Below are positions 16,963-28,100 of a stretch of DNA of 64,000 nt, piece by piece (position 1 is the first letter of the stretch; every line of letters begins with the position of its first letter). Location: positions 620,001-684,000 of the forward strand of contig NZ_MQMF01000002.1 of the NCBI RefSeq assembly GCF_001999465.1, read 5' to 3'. Source of the stretch: Fictibacillus arsenicus. Lineage in GTDB: Bacteria; Bacillota; Bacilli; Bacillales; Fictibacillaceae. Position numbers and translations under genes: made by a program. The notes beneath the pieces were generated by a model. It was given only the letters and a program-made list of their open reading frames with translations. It had not been told where the DNA came from and did no database searches.

Positions 16963-19017
16963 TTAATTCACACCCAATGCCTTAAACACAGCATCAATCG
17001 GATCAGAGTAAAATACTGGCTGAACTTTTATTAATAAATCTGACGGAACGGTTTGAAAATCTACTACAGATGATGCTGGAATTAAGACTTTTTTAGCTCC
17101 AGCATCTACACAGACTTGTAGGACATTAGCAAACTCCTCAACTTTTGAGATAGTTCCCCCTACTGTCATTGTTCCTAAGACAACCATGCTTTCTTGAACA
17201 GGTTTTTCTAATGCTCCAGAACACAATCCGATTAGTTCTGCTATTGCTAAATGACTGGTTAACCCGATTCCCTGAAGATCTGTAAGGTGCATCAAATAAT
17301 CCTTTGTTTTGATTGAAATGGAACCACTAATACTTTTACTATTTGCTGTAAAAAAACGATAAGCTGTATCTAAACTTTCCTTTACATCTCTATTAGACCC
17401 AACTCCAGATTTTTCAAAACGACCTGAACCAGAAACAACTTGATTTTCTAATTTAAACACACCTATCATACCTGATAAGCCATGACCTACTGTATAAACA
17501 TGCCCAGGTTTACCCATTCCTTCTGGTATAAGCTTTCCGCCGCCCTGTTCTGGAACGGATACATATTCTTCCTGTAATGATTCTTTATTTATATAGGAGA
17601 AATTCACATCGTAGAATTCCATTCCGCCAATTTTCTTTAATTGTTCTTTCACTCGTCTGCGACCTTCTAATGCATATTGAAGAATTTCTTCTATATCTTC
17701 ATTTGTATATTCACCATTAGGATACAATAACTTAGTTAATCCAGAGACTGTCTTACGAACCCCAATTACATCACGTTGATTCAAATTATTACCCAGTTTA
17801 AAAAATGGATCTATTGAATCCCCGAATGACCTTTTTCTCATTTCTCTGAAATATTCAGCTAAGTAATCCACGATAAACCCATATCGATCTGTAAATAAAT
17901 CAGGTCGCATTTTAGGAATTTCCCAACCAGGCAAATAATAGTGCATTCTATCAAAAAACGCAGAATCATTATTCATACCTTCTGGAAATGGAGCAAACAA
18001 GTGTGATGTTTTGATAAGGGAATCCACACTTTGATTGATATTTCCGACAAATACCATAGATGCAGAAGCAGTTTTTTCTTCTTTTCCTCTCGCAAAAGAT
18101 CCAGATGCCATGTAGTCTTTCATAATTTGTACGCCATCTTTATCCTTGAACTTAATACCAGCAACTTCGTCAAATGCGACTGTATCCCACATTCCAACAA
18201 GACCGATAGTTCTTGATGACATATTATAAAATAAATTTGCTACAGTTGTTTGACCACCAGAAACCAAAATTGAGTTAGGTGATATTTCCTTATATACATG
18301 GCTTTTACCTGTTCCTCTTGGCCCTAATTCACACATATTGTAGTTATTTTCAACAAGTGGAACAAGGCGTAATAATAAATGCCATTTTACACGCTCATCT
18401 AATTGAGTAGGCTCCATACCTGTAGAACGAATGAGTATATCTATCCATTCATCTTTCGAAAATTCTTTTCTACCCTCAATTATTTCACTTAATTCCATAT
18501 TAGGCATTTGTATCGGTTTCAAATTGCTGATACTAAACGGACTCATATTTTTTTGCTCTTCATCATAATAATAGTCCATTTTCAACATACACCAGATACC
18601 ACCAGCTAATAACTTGTCGAATTCCTTAACGTAATTTGCTGAAATAGGAACATCCTTTAAGCCCAAATTTGAAAACTCAGCTTCGTATGTATCCTTTTTT
18701 GGATTCAACCTTACTGTTACTTTGTCAATGATTGAATACTGTCCTATTTCACGTATTTTACTTTTTATCTTTTCAGCTTCATCTGGTCGTACAAAATTCT
18801 CAGAAAGTATCTTCTTAACCCTGGCAACACCTTCTCTAATATTTTCTTCATCATCAGTAGCCGCATACATCCCTAACAAATATTCCAAGACATAAACAGG
18901 TACATTTGCTCCTTCTTTTATGAGTTTCGTAAGATCTTTTCGAACTACTCTGCCAGCAAACACCGAATTAAGTTTTTTATCTAATTCAAGTGTGTTTACT
19001 TCATTCACGTTCTCCAA
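16963..19017 (-). CDS. brxL: BREX protein BrxL, AAA+ ATPase with Lon-like domain
   Basis: A 684-residue Lon-related protein, the usual last core gene of BREX type 1. The Walker A is ELGPRGTGKSH near residue 231, followed by a Walker B-like VAFDEVAGI near 285. The C-terminal 200 residues match a Lon protease-like fold, with GIGLTSHLAIAEL placing the serine and GAKKVLIPASS the lysine. BrxL family members form ring assemblies on DNA, are needed for phage exclusion and are dispensable for methylation. TTG at 19017 is preceded by GGGAGGG, and the gene follows pglZ by 18 bases. The length is normal and the reading frame intact. Confidence 0.93.
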   Translation of the reverse strand: MENVNEVNTLELDKKLNSVFAGRVVRKDLTKLIKEGANVPVYVLEYLLGMYAATDDEENIREGVARVKKILSENFVRPDEAEKIKSKIREIGQYSIIDKVTVRLNPKKDTYEAEFSNLGLKDVPISANYVKEFDKLLAGGIWCMLKMDYYYDEEQKNMSPFSISNLKPIQMPNMELSEIIEGRKEFSKDEWIDILIRSTGMEPTQLDERVKWHLLLRLVPLVENNYNMCELGPRGTGKSHVYKEISPNSILVSGGQTTVANLFYNMSSRTIGLVGMWDTVAFDEVAGIKFKDKDGVQIMKDYMASGSFARGKEEKTASASMVFVGNINQSVDSLIKTSHLFAPFPEGMNNDSAFFDRMHYYLPGWEIPKMRPDLFTDRYGFIVDYLAEYFREMRKRSFGDSIDPFFKLGNNLNQRDVIGVRKTVSGLTKLLYPNGEYTNEDIEEILQYALEGRRRVKEQLKKIGGMEFYDVNFSYINKESLQEEYVSVPEQGGGKLIPEGMGKPGHVYTVGHGLSGMIGVFKLENQVVSGSGRFEKSGVGSNRDVKESLDTAYRFFTANSKSISGSISIKTKDYLMHLTDLQGIGLTSHLAIAELIGLCSGALEKPVQESMVVLGTMTVGGTISKVEEFANVLQVCVDAGAKKVLIPASSVVDFQTVPSDLLIKVQPVFYSDPIDAVFKALGVN

Positions 19018-19035
19018 TGGTTTCCCTCCCTACTC

Positions 19036-21591
19036 TTAGAAATCAAAGTCACTCACAATGCCTAAGTTAATGTTAAATGGTATTCTTTCAAGGGTAACGC
19101 CAGTTTCAATATCTTTCATCGTTAAGTAATACGGTTTATTTTTGTCATAAGATATTGTTTTTAAGGCAAAGCGTAGCTTAAATGTCCGTTCTTCAGGCTT
19201 ATCTGATGTGCGATCTCCAATTATCGTCTCTTCATTTGAGATAACAGCTCCATCATCATCAGCCATATAAATGATAACCGTTCGTGGCACAATTTTTTCC
19301 TCGACTTTTTCGGTTTGGAAAAAGGATAGATGGAATAGACTGTTGGTGATTTTTCTTGTTGTATTCGTCAGTTTAATATCCACTTTTATAATTTCTCTAC
19401 TATTTGCTTGTCCTCGTCGGATATTCTTGTACTTGATTAAAGGAACTACCACTTCTTGTAGACTTGCTCCACCATGCACAAAATTCACACCAGAACCTTG
19501 TATTTTATATCGAATCGTTGCTTTAGGTACGTAAACATTCAATTGATGTTCGTTTTTAATAATGGAATCCATATTAATATTAAGAATCCCGTCCATTTCT
19601 CGCTTTTCTTTTGAGAGCAGATACCTTCTTTTTATTTCGACGGGTTCAATAGCTTCTTTATTAATTTTATCGCTTTCCAATAATGCTTCACGTTGATACA
19701 CAAAACCATGATCGGATGTGATAAATACATTTGTACCAGATAAATCATCACGAATGATTTTTATAAGGTTAGAGATTTCTTCAATTGCTTTTTCGACTGC
19801 AGCAAACGTGTAAATCTCTGTTGATGCTTTATCACCCATAGCATCAATGGTGTCATGATAAATATAAACCAATTTTTTTCCTTTAAAATGTTCTCTTCTA
19901 CCAGCTTTGTTCATTGCAAAAACTTCTTGGGCATGGATCGCTATACTATCCGAAACAGTAGACTCTATAATGCTCTTTCTATTATCAAGTCCACTTGATG
20001 ATTTCCCGTCAATTAGCACTCGGGCATTTTCGTCAAAATCAATAGTCTTGTGTGGTAACAACGATGCCATACCGAGTTTAGTAACAGAAGGTACAACGCT
20101 TAGGATTGGTTCAATTTCACAAGCTCCTATTGTTTCAGCATTTAATTTTTCAGTAATTTCGATTCCTACCTCATAACGAAGTGCATCTGAAATAATGACA
20201 AATATTCGTTCTCCCTTATTAACTTTAGGTTCAACATTTTGTTTATAAAAATCCTGTTGATTTGTGATTCCTGGAAGCACCCAATTATCTTTCAAATCTG
20301 ATTCCACAGCTTTAGACCAATGTGAGCTTATATCCCCCATGAACCAATTCGAATAGAGATTCTCCACCATTGCCTTTAATTTTTTTAGGATTTCACTATT
20401 AGGTTCATTATCAAATGCAACATAAAACTTGCGATAATATGTATCCATTGAATGATACTCGTTCACGTAATTCTTCCAAATATCTATAGCTGGTAACTTA
20501 GGTATACCAGAATCGTACTTTTTGTAGAACTCAAACATTTTTACTGTGTAGAATAGAGCATCGTAAATAAATTGAAACTTTTCATAAAAATGCTTTACCC
20601 TTCTCAAGTTTATCAACTTGATATATTCTGCATAGTCCTCATATGATGCTTCAAGACTATTAGCTATATAGATTATGATCGCCTTATCAAAATAAGGGAA
20701 TGTATCGGCATTTTTAAAGGATTCAATAGGTAATTGATGGACGATGTCAGCCAATTTAATTTCTTGTTCTACGATTTCTGCTAACTCATTATAGATGGTA
20801 TAATCTGTTTTATGGTGCATCCAATGATCAATGAATACTAATGAATTGGACTTGTTTATTTCGGAAATAAAGTCCTTAATATTTGATAGCAATGAGTCAT
20901 CCATGGATTGACTAAGTGTTGTTACGGTTAAATGCATATAGAGTGTCTTTAATGACTTTTCATCTCGAACATAACCATAAAGATTAGAAACATACTTCCA
21001 GAACACCTTCAAGTCGAAGTATTTTCCCATTAAATCAATGAATTTATTGTCTTCTTCCGACAAGTTTTCCTTTAAAATGGTTTTTAGTATCTCTTCAAAA
21101 TCAGGTGTCTTTAAATTACACAACACACTCATGATGGCAATTTCAATCGTCTCTTCTGTATGTGCTTGTATCCCATAGGATTTAAATTTTTGCGAGTGTT
21201 TCTTGTTAAAAAACTTCTCATATTCTTTTACAACCGCTCTTAAAGTAGAATTAATTCCTAAATCATCCAATAATAATGAAATCTTATCCGCATAAAATGT
21301 TTTGGAATAGTACAATGTATCAATAAGCCAGTTTTCTTCTACATTTAAATCATCATTAGTGTAAATGAGGTAATGAGTGGTCGGATCTTCCTCTTCCAGC
21401 AAATGCTTTGTATAGAGATTGTTATTCAGAGTTAATTTATGAATCTTTACATCATTAATAGCTATTCGATCGATCTCTTCAAAAAAATCTTGATCCTTGT
21501 CCACCCAAAAAATGATCTTTCTTTGCTCACCATCCTTAAGTGGTTCATTAAATGTGGTAGTTAATGTGGCAATTACCTGATCTAAATTCAA
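19036..21591 (-). CDS. pglZ: BREX protein PglZ, alkaline phosphatase superfamily
   Basis: About 851 residues. The alkaline phosphatase-like PglZ core is visible: VIISDALRYEVGIEI near residue 462 carries the metal-binding aspartate and VFITSDHGFVYQ near 625 the second metal site. PglZ is essential for BREX methylation and defence in studied systems, and it interacts with the other core proteins. TTG 21591 is chosen because AAAGGGGTGA lies six bases upstream; GTG 21597 would overlap that site. The gene is intact and lies between the second pglX and brxL, the canonical order. A hairpin in the 75-base gap before it may adjust expression. Confidence 0.93.
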   Translation of the reverse strand: MNLDQVIATLTTTFNEPLKDGEQRKIIFWVDKDQDFFEEIDRIAINDVKIHKLTLNNNLYTKHLLEEEDPTTHYLIYTNDDLNVEENWLIDTLYYSKTFYADKISLLLDDLGINSTLRAVVKEYEKFFNKKHSQKFKSYGIQAHTEETIEIAIMSVLCNLKTPDFEEILKTILKENLSEEDNKFIDLMGKYFDLKVFWKYVSNLYGYVRDEKSLKTLYMHLTVTTLSQSMDDSLLSNIKDFISEINKSNSLVFIDHWMHHKTDYTIYNELAEIVEQEIKLADIVHQLPIESFKNADTFPYFDKAIIIYIANSLEASYEDYAEYIKLINLRRVKHFYEKFQFIYDALFYTVKMFEFYKKYDSGIPKLPAIDIWKNYVNEYHSMDTYYRKFYVAFDNEPNSEILKKLKAMVENLYSNWFMGDISSHWSKAVESDLKDNWVLPGITNQQDFYKQNVEPKVNKGERIFVIISDALRYEVGIEITEKLNAETIGACEIEPILSVVPSVTKLGMASLLPHKTIDFDENARVLIDGKSSSGLDNRKSIIESTVSDSIAIHAQEVFAMNKAGRREHFKGKKLVYIYHDTIDAMGDKASTEIYTFAAVEKAIEEISNLIKIIRDDLSGTNVFITSDHGFVYQREALLESDKINKEAIEPVEIKRRYLLSKEKREMDGILNINMDSIIKNEHQLNVYVPKATIRYKIQGSGVNFVHGGASLQEVVVPLIKYKNIRRGQANSREIIKVDIKLTNTTRKITNSLFHLSFFQTEKVEEKIVPRTVIIYMADDDGAVISNEETIIGDRTSDKPEERTFKLRFALKTISYDKNKPYYLTMKDIETGVTLERIPFNINLGIVSDFDF

Positions 21592-21626
21592 ATCCACTCA
21601 CCCCTTTACAATAAACTTCATAAAAC

Positions 21627-21658
21627 AAGGATACACCAGTCATAGCTGGCATATCCTT
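21627..21658 (-). terminator. Intra-operon hairpin between second pglX and pglZ
   Basis: A 13-bp stem with two wobble pairs (AAGGATATGCCAG with CTGGTGTATCCTT on the minus strand), six-base loop and only four T residues after it. It may be a leaky terminator or an RNA-processing or stability element that separates the methylase genes from pglZ. Confidence 0.5.
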
Positions 21659-21666
21659 ATGACTGC

Positions 21667-24600
21667 CTATATTTTCGCTAAAAGTCCTTTGAACTTCTCA
21701 TAATTAACTGCTACTCCGTCATCTAAATCAATTTCTATCTGCATATCTGCCATGTGATGTAACAATTCATCATACTCTTTCAGTTCATCAACCTTCTTGT
21801 CTAATGCTTTTAATTCTTTCTTAGCATTACTTATTTCTTTTGTTGTATAATCGCCTTCTATAATGTTGAGTAAATCCTTTTTTTCAGCATCAAGACGAAT
21901 TTGATATTCGTGTAAATAATCAGTACGAATACGTGATAAAGTTGTCTTATCATAACGATGCATATAAATTAAACAGTTAAATGCTTTCTCCTTACCAGAT
22001 GTAAATAACCAATAAATTGGTCGTTTTTTATAAATCTGGACGTGATTTTTAAAGAAATCATTTAAAAAATAACGTCTAAGCGTTTCTTTTGCAGTCTCAC
22101 CTTTTTTCCGGCCAATTGCTTCTGCTAAAAAATCTAAATTCTCTAAAAGTGTTTCTCCTCCAAAAGTTACACGAACAAAATCTACAAACCTAGAAACAAT
22201 ATCATCCTCAAAATAATTACCCTGTAAAATCGGAAGTATATTATCCTTATCAACAGGAAAAGTATTATATAAGGAAGGATCAAATCTGTTACCAGCAAAA
22301 ACTAGTCCCTCTTTATCTACAGAATATCGTCCGAAGGAACAGCCAATAGCATATGAAATAAAACTTTTTATATCTTTTTCTAAATCAACATTTCGCAAAG
22401 TAATTTCTTCATCTTTTATTACGGATGACAATTCTCCTTGTAGACCATACAATTCAATGAAATAACTATTAATTTCTTCTGCATTGTTTTTCAAACGATT
22501 ATAAAGGCTTTCTGTTGTTATTTTATGTTTATTATATGCATTTCTAATTAAATTGCTGTCTTTTTCTATATCTGGCAGAAGGGGATGCTTTTTAAATTCA
22601 TAGGAAGTCTCTAAAAAATCCCAATCTAATTTGGAGATTTCTATATTTTCCTGCACTTGTTTAATTACACGAGATTTATCGCTTAAAACTAATGGTAAAG
22701 TTTCAATATCCCGAATTTGATAATTTAAAGTAGGATTAATAAATTTTAATAATTCGTTAGTTACTTTACTTGTTAATAAACCAAGTAGGTATAATTTATC
22801 TTCTTGATTTTCAATAAAGATTATTGGTCCAGCATCCCCGAACAAGGTTCCTGATTTATTTTCCCGGAAAGCAATGTTTGAAGATGTTACTCGTGACCAC
22901 GTAATACCTTCCTTAAAATAATATTTATTATCACGCAATCTATAATTTGGAGATGTCAGTTTTATTTTTTCTCCATTATTTTTTAAATTAATTACATAAT
23001 CATTATTTCCATAATATATTCTATAATCTCCACCTTTGTTAATAGGAAACCACGTGTGGTTAGACATTTGCGTAGCATTCCTACAGTTAAAATTGATAGA
23101 TTCTTTATCAACTTCAAACCATAGTCTTAAATGTAATGGATCCTTTCCTGTCATTATTCCTGATTTCACTTCGTAATAATCAGAAATTTTCTTTTCGCTA
23201 AAGCTTTCTGCAAATGAATCACTAAGCCAATAAGCAATAGGACTTCCAGGTATTTTGTTAAAATCGCTCTGTTTTACAGAGGAATAAGAATGTTCTTTAT
23301 TAAAAAACTGTCTCTCTTTTTCAAGTTTTCTTCCATCATAATAATCCACTAATCTTATTCCTGTGGGTTTATATTCTGGAATATGATTATTCTTTAAAAT
23401 GAATGCAGCTGTTTGAACAACTTTTCCTATTATCCCTTCGAAAGCCTCCATTCCTAGATGAAGAATTGAAGATATAGTTGTATTAGCTAATATATTAATC
23501 CTAAGAGATTCAAAAGAACTTAAGAAAAACCAAGAGTGCATTGTTATTAAACTGCAATACCCATTTTTTTTTGTTAGTGAAATGCCTAATTCTATAAATG
23601 CTGAATATAAATCAGCTTTCCCCTTTTCGAAATAAGTTTGAACATGTTTTTTTAACTCATCACTCATATTATTAATGCCCATATAAGGAGGATTCGTGCA
23701 AACAATATCATAATTATTACTTAAAATTCTAGCTTGCATAATTAAAAATGGAAGTTTACCTTCAATAATCTGCTTGTCAATCATCTCAATAAGATTAGAA
23801 GGCTCCTCTCTATATTTATTTAGACGTTCTTCGAGGAGTTCAAAGTTTAACGATTCAACATGCTGTAATGATCCAAACTCTTTTGCATCATAAAATATTT
23901 CTCGAATAGAAATAAGAATATCTTGAATTTGATTTTCATTTCCAGAAAAGTTCGAGATCATCTGATTTGATAACCAATTACTCTCCTGAACTGCACATAA
24001 ATTTAATTTGATCTCCTGTCTGAAAACCCTGCGTGATTTCTCTCTTGCTTTCATCATGACTGCAAAGGAAGCTAATTGAACCGCTCTATCATCTACATCC
24101 AAACCAAATATATTTTTTTCTAAAATCAATTTTGGAATTTCACTTTCAATATAACCTTTTTCAAGATACAAATCATAGAAGATATCAAATGCATATACAA
24201 GAATGTGTCCACTTCCACAACACGGGTCAAGAAACGTAATTTCCTCAGGATTCACATTTTTATATCTGTTTTTTTCCAGTTTTCTAATTACATCTTCTTC
24301 TTGCTCTGCTCCATCTAAATAATATCTCCACTCCGATTTCAATTTACTTTCGGGATAGCTTTCTAACCAAATTTTACCTAATGAGTTTTCAACCATGTAT
24401 CGAACAATCCAATTAGGTGTAAACAACTGAGTAGCTGCGGGAAGTGTATCTTTGGTAACCTTAATATTTCTTTTTAAATTAGCGAAGACCTGGTCTTTTT
24501 CCTCTGCAATATAAAATTGATACAGCCACCCAATAATTTCAACTTTCCTCCAGTCTTCTTCATTAATAATCCTTGTATCAGTTATTTGTCCAACAAAAGA

Positions 24601-25158
24601 ATCAGATGTGAGCATCCCTTCTGGAAAAAGTATTTCTGTGTAATCATCTATTGTTTTAAACATATACGGAAGATATTGATATAAATCATTACAATGTTTA
24701 ATGATTAGGTATTTGAATAGCTCCTCTGTCTTGTTATTTAATTTCAGATCGTACACATACTCTTTATCGATCTCTAAATCGAGAGAAAGTGCCTCATTTA
24801 ACATATCTGGATCAGTACTATATGGATTTGAAGAAGATAACACCCTCACACCTGTTGGAAGATAATCATTTACCTCCATGAAACGTAGTGCAGTAAAGCG
24901 GTTAAACCATGTATATGCAATTTCCTCCATAACTTGTTTAAATCCAAGTTGATTGATACGAATAATTAATTTATCCCTTTGGATTTTTTCTTCTTTTGAA
25001 AGCTGTTTGGTATCTATAAAGATGGCATCCGAGCTTTCGATATCTGCTTTTTTAATTTTTTCTTCTGTAACTCCAATTTTCATTGCTTTTGCTTCTACTT
25101 TTTTCAAAAGTTCTTTTCTTGCATTAATCGCAAAAGTTTTTAATCTTGATTTATTCAT
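21667..25158 (-). CDS. pglX: BREX adenine methyltransferase PglX, second copy
   Basis: A 1163-residue N6-adenine methyltransferase. The N-terminal 220 residues resemble the first copy closely. SAM motif I is DPCCGSGHILVYAFD near residue 312 and the catalytic motif IV is NPPYMG near 487, both intact. The middle and following region (about 490-900, with the target-recognition part) differs strongly from the first copy, whereas the last 200 residues are again nearly identical. PglX sets the BREX methylation sequence, so this copy should read another target. It begins 12 bases after the first copy, with AGGTGG before its ATG. Both copies look functional. Confidence 0.92.
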   Translation of the reverse strand: MNKSRLKTFAINARKELLKKVEAKAMKIGVTEEKIKKADIESSDAIFIDTKQLSKEEKIQRDKLIIRINQLGFKQVMEEIAYTWFNRFTALRFMEVNDYLPTGVRVLSSSNPYSTDPDMLNEALSLDLEIDKEYVYDLKLNNKTEELFKYLIIKHCNDLYQYLPYMFKTIDDYTEILFPEGMLTSDSFVGQITDTRIINEEDWRKVEIIGWLYQFYIAEEKDQVFANLKRNIKVTKDTLPAATQLFTPNWIVRYMVENSLGKIWLESYPESKLKSEWRYYLDGAEQEEDVIRKLEKNRYKNVNPEEITFLDPCCGSGHILVYAFDIFYDLYLEKGYIESEIPKLILEKNIFGLDVDDRAVQLASFAVMMKAREKSRRVFRQEIKLNLCAVQESNWLSNQMISNFSGNENQIQDILISIREIFYDAKEFGSLQHVESLNFELLEERLNKYREEPSNLIEMIDKQIIEGKLPFLIMQARILSNNYDIVCTNPPYMGINNMSDELKKHVQTYFEKGKADLYSAFIELGISLTKKNGYCSLITMHSWFFLSSFESLRINILANTTISSILHLGMEAFEGIIGKVVQTAAFILKNNHIPEYKPTGIRLVDYYDGRKLEKERQFFNKEHSYSSVKQSDFNKIPGSPIAYWLSDSFAESFSEKKISDYYEVKSGIMTGKDPLHLRLWFEVDKESINFNCRNATQMSNHTWFPINKGGDYRIYYGNNDYVINLKNNGEKIKLTSPNYRLRDNKYYFKEGITWSRVTSSNIAFRENKSGTLFGDAGPIIFIENQEDKLYLLGLLTSKVTNELLKFINPTLNYQIRDIETLPLVLSDKSRVIKQVQENIEISKLDWDFLETSYEFKKHPLLPDIEKDSNLIRNAYNKHKITTESLYNRLKNNAEEINSYFIELYGLQGELSSVIKDEEITLRNVDLEKDIKSFISYAIGCSFGRYSVDKEGLVFAGNRFDPSLYNTFPVDKDNILPILQGNYFEDDIVSRFVDFVRVTFGGETLLENLDFLAEAIGRKKGETAKETLRRYFLNDFFKNHVQIYKKRPIYWLFTSGKEKAFNCLIYMHRYDKTTLSRIRTDYLHEYQIRLDAEKKDLLNIIEGDYTTKEISNAKKELKALDKKVDELKEYDELLHHMADMQIEIDLDDGVAVNYEKFKGLLAKI

Positions 25159-25170
25159 ATAACCACCTAT

Positions 25171-28100
25171 TTAATTATAATTTGCTACTAAACCTTTAAA
25201 CTTCTCATAATTGGCTGTTACACCATCATCTAAGTCTAATTCTTTTTGCATATCAGCTATATGATGTAATAATTCATCGTACTCTTTCAACTCTTCAATC
25301 TTCTTATCTAATGTTTTCAATTCTTTCTTAGCATTACTAATTTCTTTAGTAGAATAATCGCCTTCAATAATACTTAATAAATCTCTTTTCTCAGCGTCGA
25401 GACGGATTTGATATTCGTGTAAATAATCAGTCCGAATTCGAGATAAGGTTGTCTTATCATAGCGATGCATATAAATTAAACAGTTAAATGCTTTCTGTTT
25501 ACCAGAAGTAAACAACCAATAAATTGGTCTTTTCTTATATGTTTGTACATGATCCTTAAAGAAATCATTTAAAAAATATCTTCTAATGGTCTCTTTTGCT
25601 GTTTCTCCCTTTTTCATACCAAGCGTATTAGCAATAAACATGATATTTTCATTAAGTGTCTCTTTACCGAATGTTACTTCAACAAATTTAATAAACCTTG
25701 TAAGGATATCATCTTCAAAATATGCTCCTGATAGTATTGGAAGGACGTTATCTTTATCTACCTTGAAATTCTTATAACGGGATGGATCAAACTTTCCACC
25801 TGCATAAATAAGTCCTTCTTCATCCACAGAATACCTACCATAAATACAACCAACTGCATAAGAAATATAACTTTTTATTTCCCTATGCAAATCTGCTTTC
25901 CTTATAGTTATGTCTTTTTCTTCTACAACAGGATTTAAATCTTTTTGTAACTCATATATTTCAAGAAAAATACGATTTATTTCTTCTTCATTCATTTTAA
26001 GTTTTGCATGCTGAAATTCGCTAAACGAACTCCAATTTTCAAAAGCTGTTTTTAATCTGCTAGTTTTGTCTTTATACTTAATCAAAGGGTTTTGAATATA
26101 ATCCCATGAAGTTTCAAAAGAATCCCAATCCATTTTTGATATTTCTATATTTTCTTTTACTAAAGCATCTATTTTTTCAGCATGTTTTTCTGAGTAAATA
26201 ATTGGGATTCTTTCTAAATCTCCATTTGTAAAACTCATTGTAGGATTTAGCATTTTTAAATATTCAAAGCAAATTTTAGAACACAAAAAACCAATTAAGT
26301 AGTAAAGTTTTTCTTCTTGTTCTATAAATGCTGATCTACTCGTATCATCAAAAATAAATCCTTCACGTTTAAATTTCACAGAGAAATTAGCATTACTTAA
26401 TTTGTTCCATGTCAATCCTTTTTTTAAATAGAATTGGGTATTCTGTGGTCTGCCAGCTAATTTTCCATTTTCATTTCTATATTCCTTTATTGCTCTACCA
26501 TTTTTTTCCCAATCAACAATATATTCATCATTTGTTGACCACTTCCTATACTCTCCTCCACTATTACATGGGAACCATTTATGTCTGTCTTTTTCTGTGT
26601 CCTTTATTTCTTTATAATCAAATCCAATTTTATAAAAATTAACTTCGTACCATAATCTTTGGAATAAATTATTGTTGCCTGTTGTAAGGCCTGCTTTTGG
26701 TTTTGCAAGGTTCTCAAATAGAATCCCTTTTTTAAAAGCAGAGATAGCTTTTGGAGTAATCCAATAAGCTATAGGACTTTGTGGAATATTTTTATACTCT
26801 TTTTGATTATAGGAATATCTATATGTCACAGAAGGATTTTGAACCGCTTCTAATGTTTTAATTGGTTGGTTTTCAATTCCTTTATAATCAGACAACCTAA
26901 TATATTCACCAGCTATATCCACCTGATAATTTCTAATTGAAAATAAACAAACAGGAACAACTGCTGATTCAAATCCATTATATTCAAGTTGGACTAATGA
27001 ACTAATATTTTTTTCTTTGACAATCTTTTTTCTTACTTTTTCAAAAGATGAAATAAACATCCAAACAAAAGGTGTAATAAATCCCATCTGTCCATTTGAT
27101 TTAGTTGTGTTAAAGCTATAATCTAAAAATGCAGAGAATAAATCTAATTTCACATCAGGATATTGTTTAGTTAAGTAAGTATTTAATTCTAAAGGTAAAT
27201 ATTTGTTACCAGCATAGGGTGGATTTGTTACTAACACATCGTATTGTTTGTTTAAAATTAACGATTGTTTAATAATATCTTTTAAAAATGAAAGTAGCCT
27301 ATCTTTCATTTCAATTTCAAACAAATCTCCTACTTGTTTTTCAATCTTCTTTAATCTATCCTGTAAAAAATCATAATCAAATAATTCTAATTTTATTAAA
27401 GATCCTATTGTTTTAGCGTTTATAAATTGGTCTAAAAAGACTTTCATTTTCGCAAAATTTTCACCAGAAGAATCCCCTGCTAAATATTCAATCTCCTGTA
27501 TTACCAGCATATTTGTTTCTTGTATAGCAGCTAAATTGAGTGTTAATCCTTCTCTCTCGATACTTCTAAAGAACCGATTATTGTATTCTAATGCCTTCAT
27601 TACTACAGAAAAACAACTAAGCTGATATGCTCGATCATCGATATCCAATCCATATAGGTTATTTTCTAAAATTAGTCTTGGAATTTCTCTTTCCATATAT
27701 CCACACTTAACATAAATTTCATACAGAACATCAAACATATAGACTAGGATATGTCCACTTCCCATTGCAGGATCGAAGCATTTGATATCCTCTACTTTAA
27801 GCTCTTTATTTATATAAGGAGCAAGTTTCTCCTCAAAATCTTGTTCTGCATTTGGGTTTTCAAGATAGAATTCCCAATTTCCTAATAAATCTCGGTGTTC
27901 TGGATGCGATTCCACCCAATAACGACCTAATGTATTTTGAACCATATACCTTACTATCCAATCGGGAGTAAAGAGCTGAGTTGCAAAAGGGATTTCTTCT
28001 GTCTTATATTTCTTTTTTGCTTTTATTACTCGATCCTTCTCTTCCGCTATGTAATATTGATATAGCCAACCAATGACCTCTACTTTTTTCCAATTATCTC

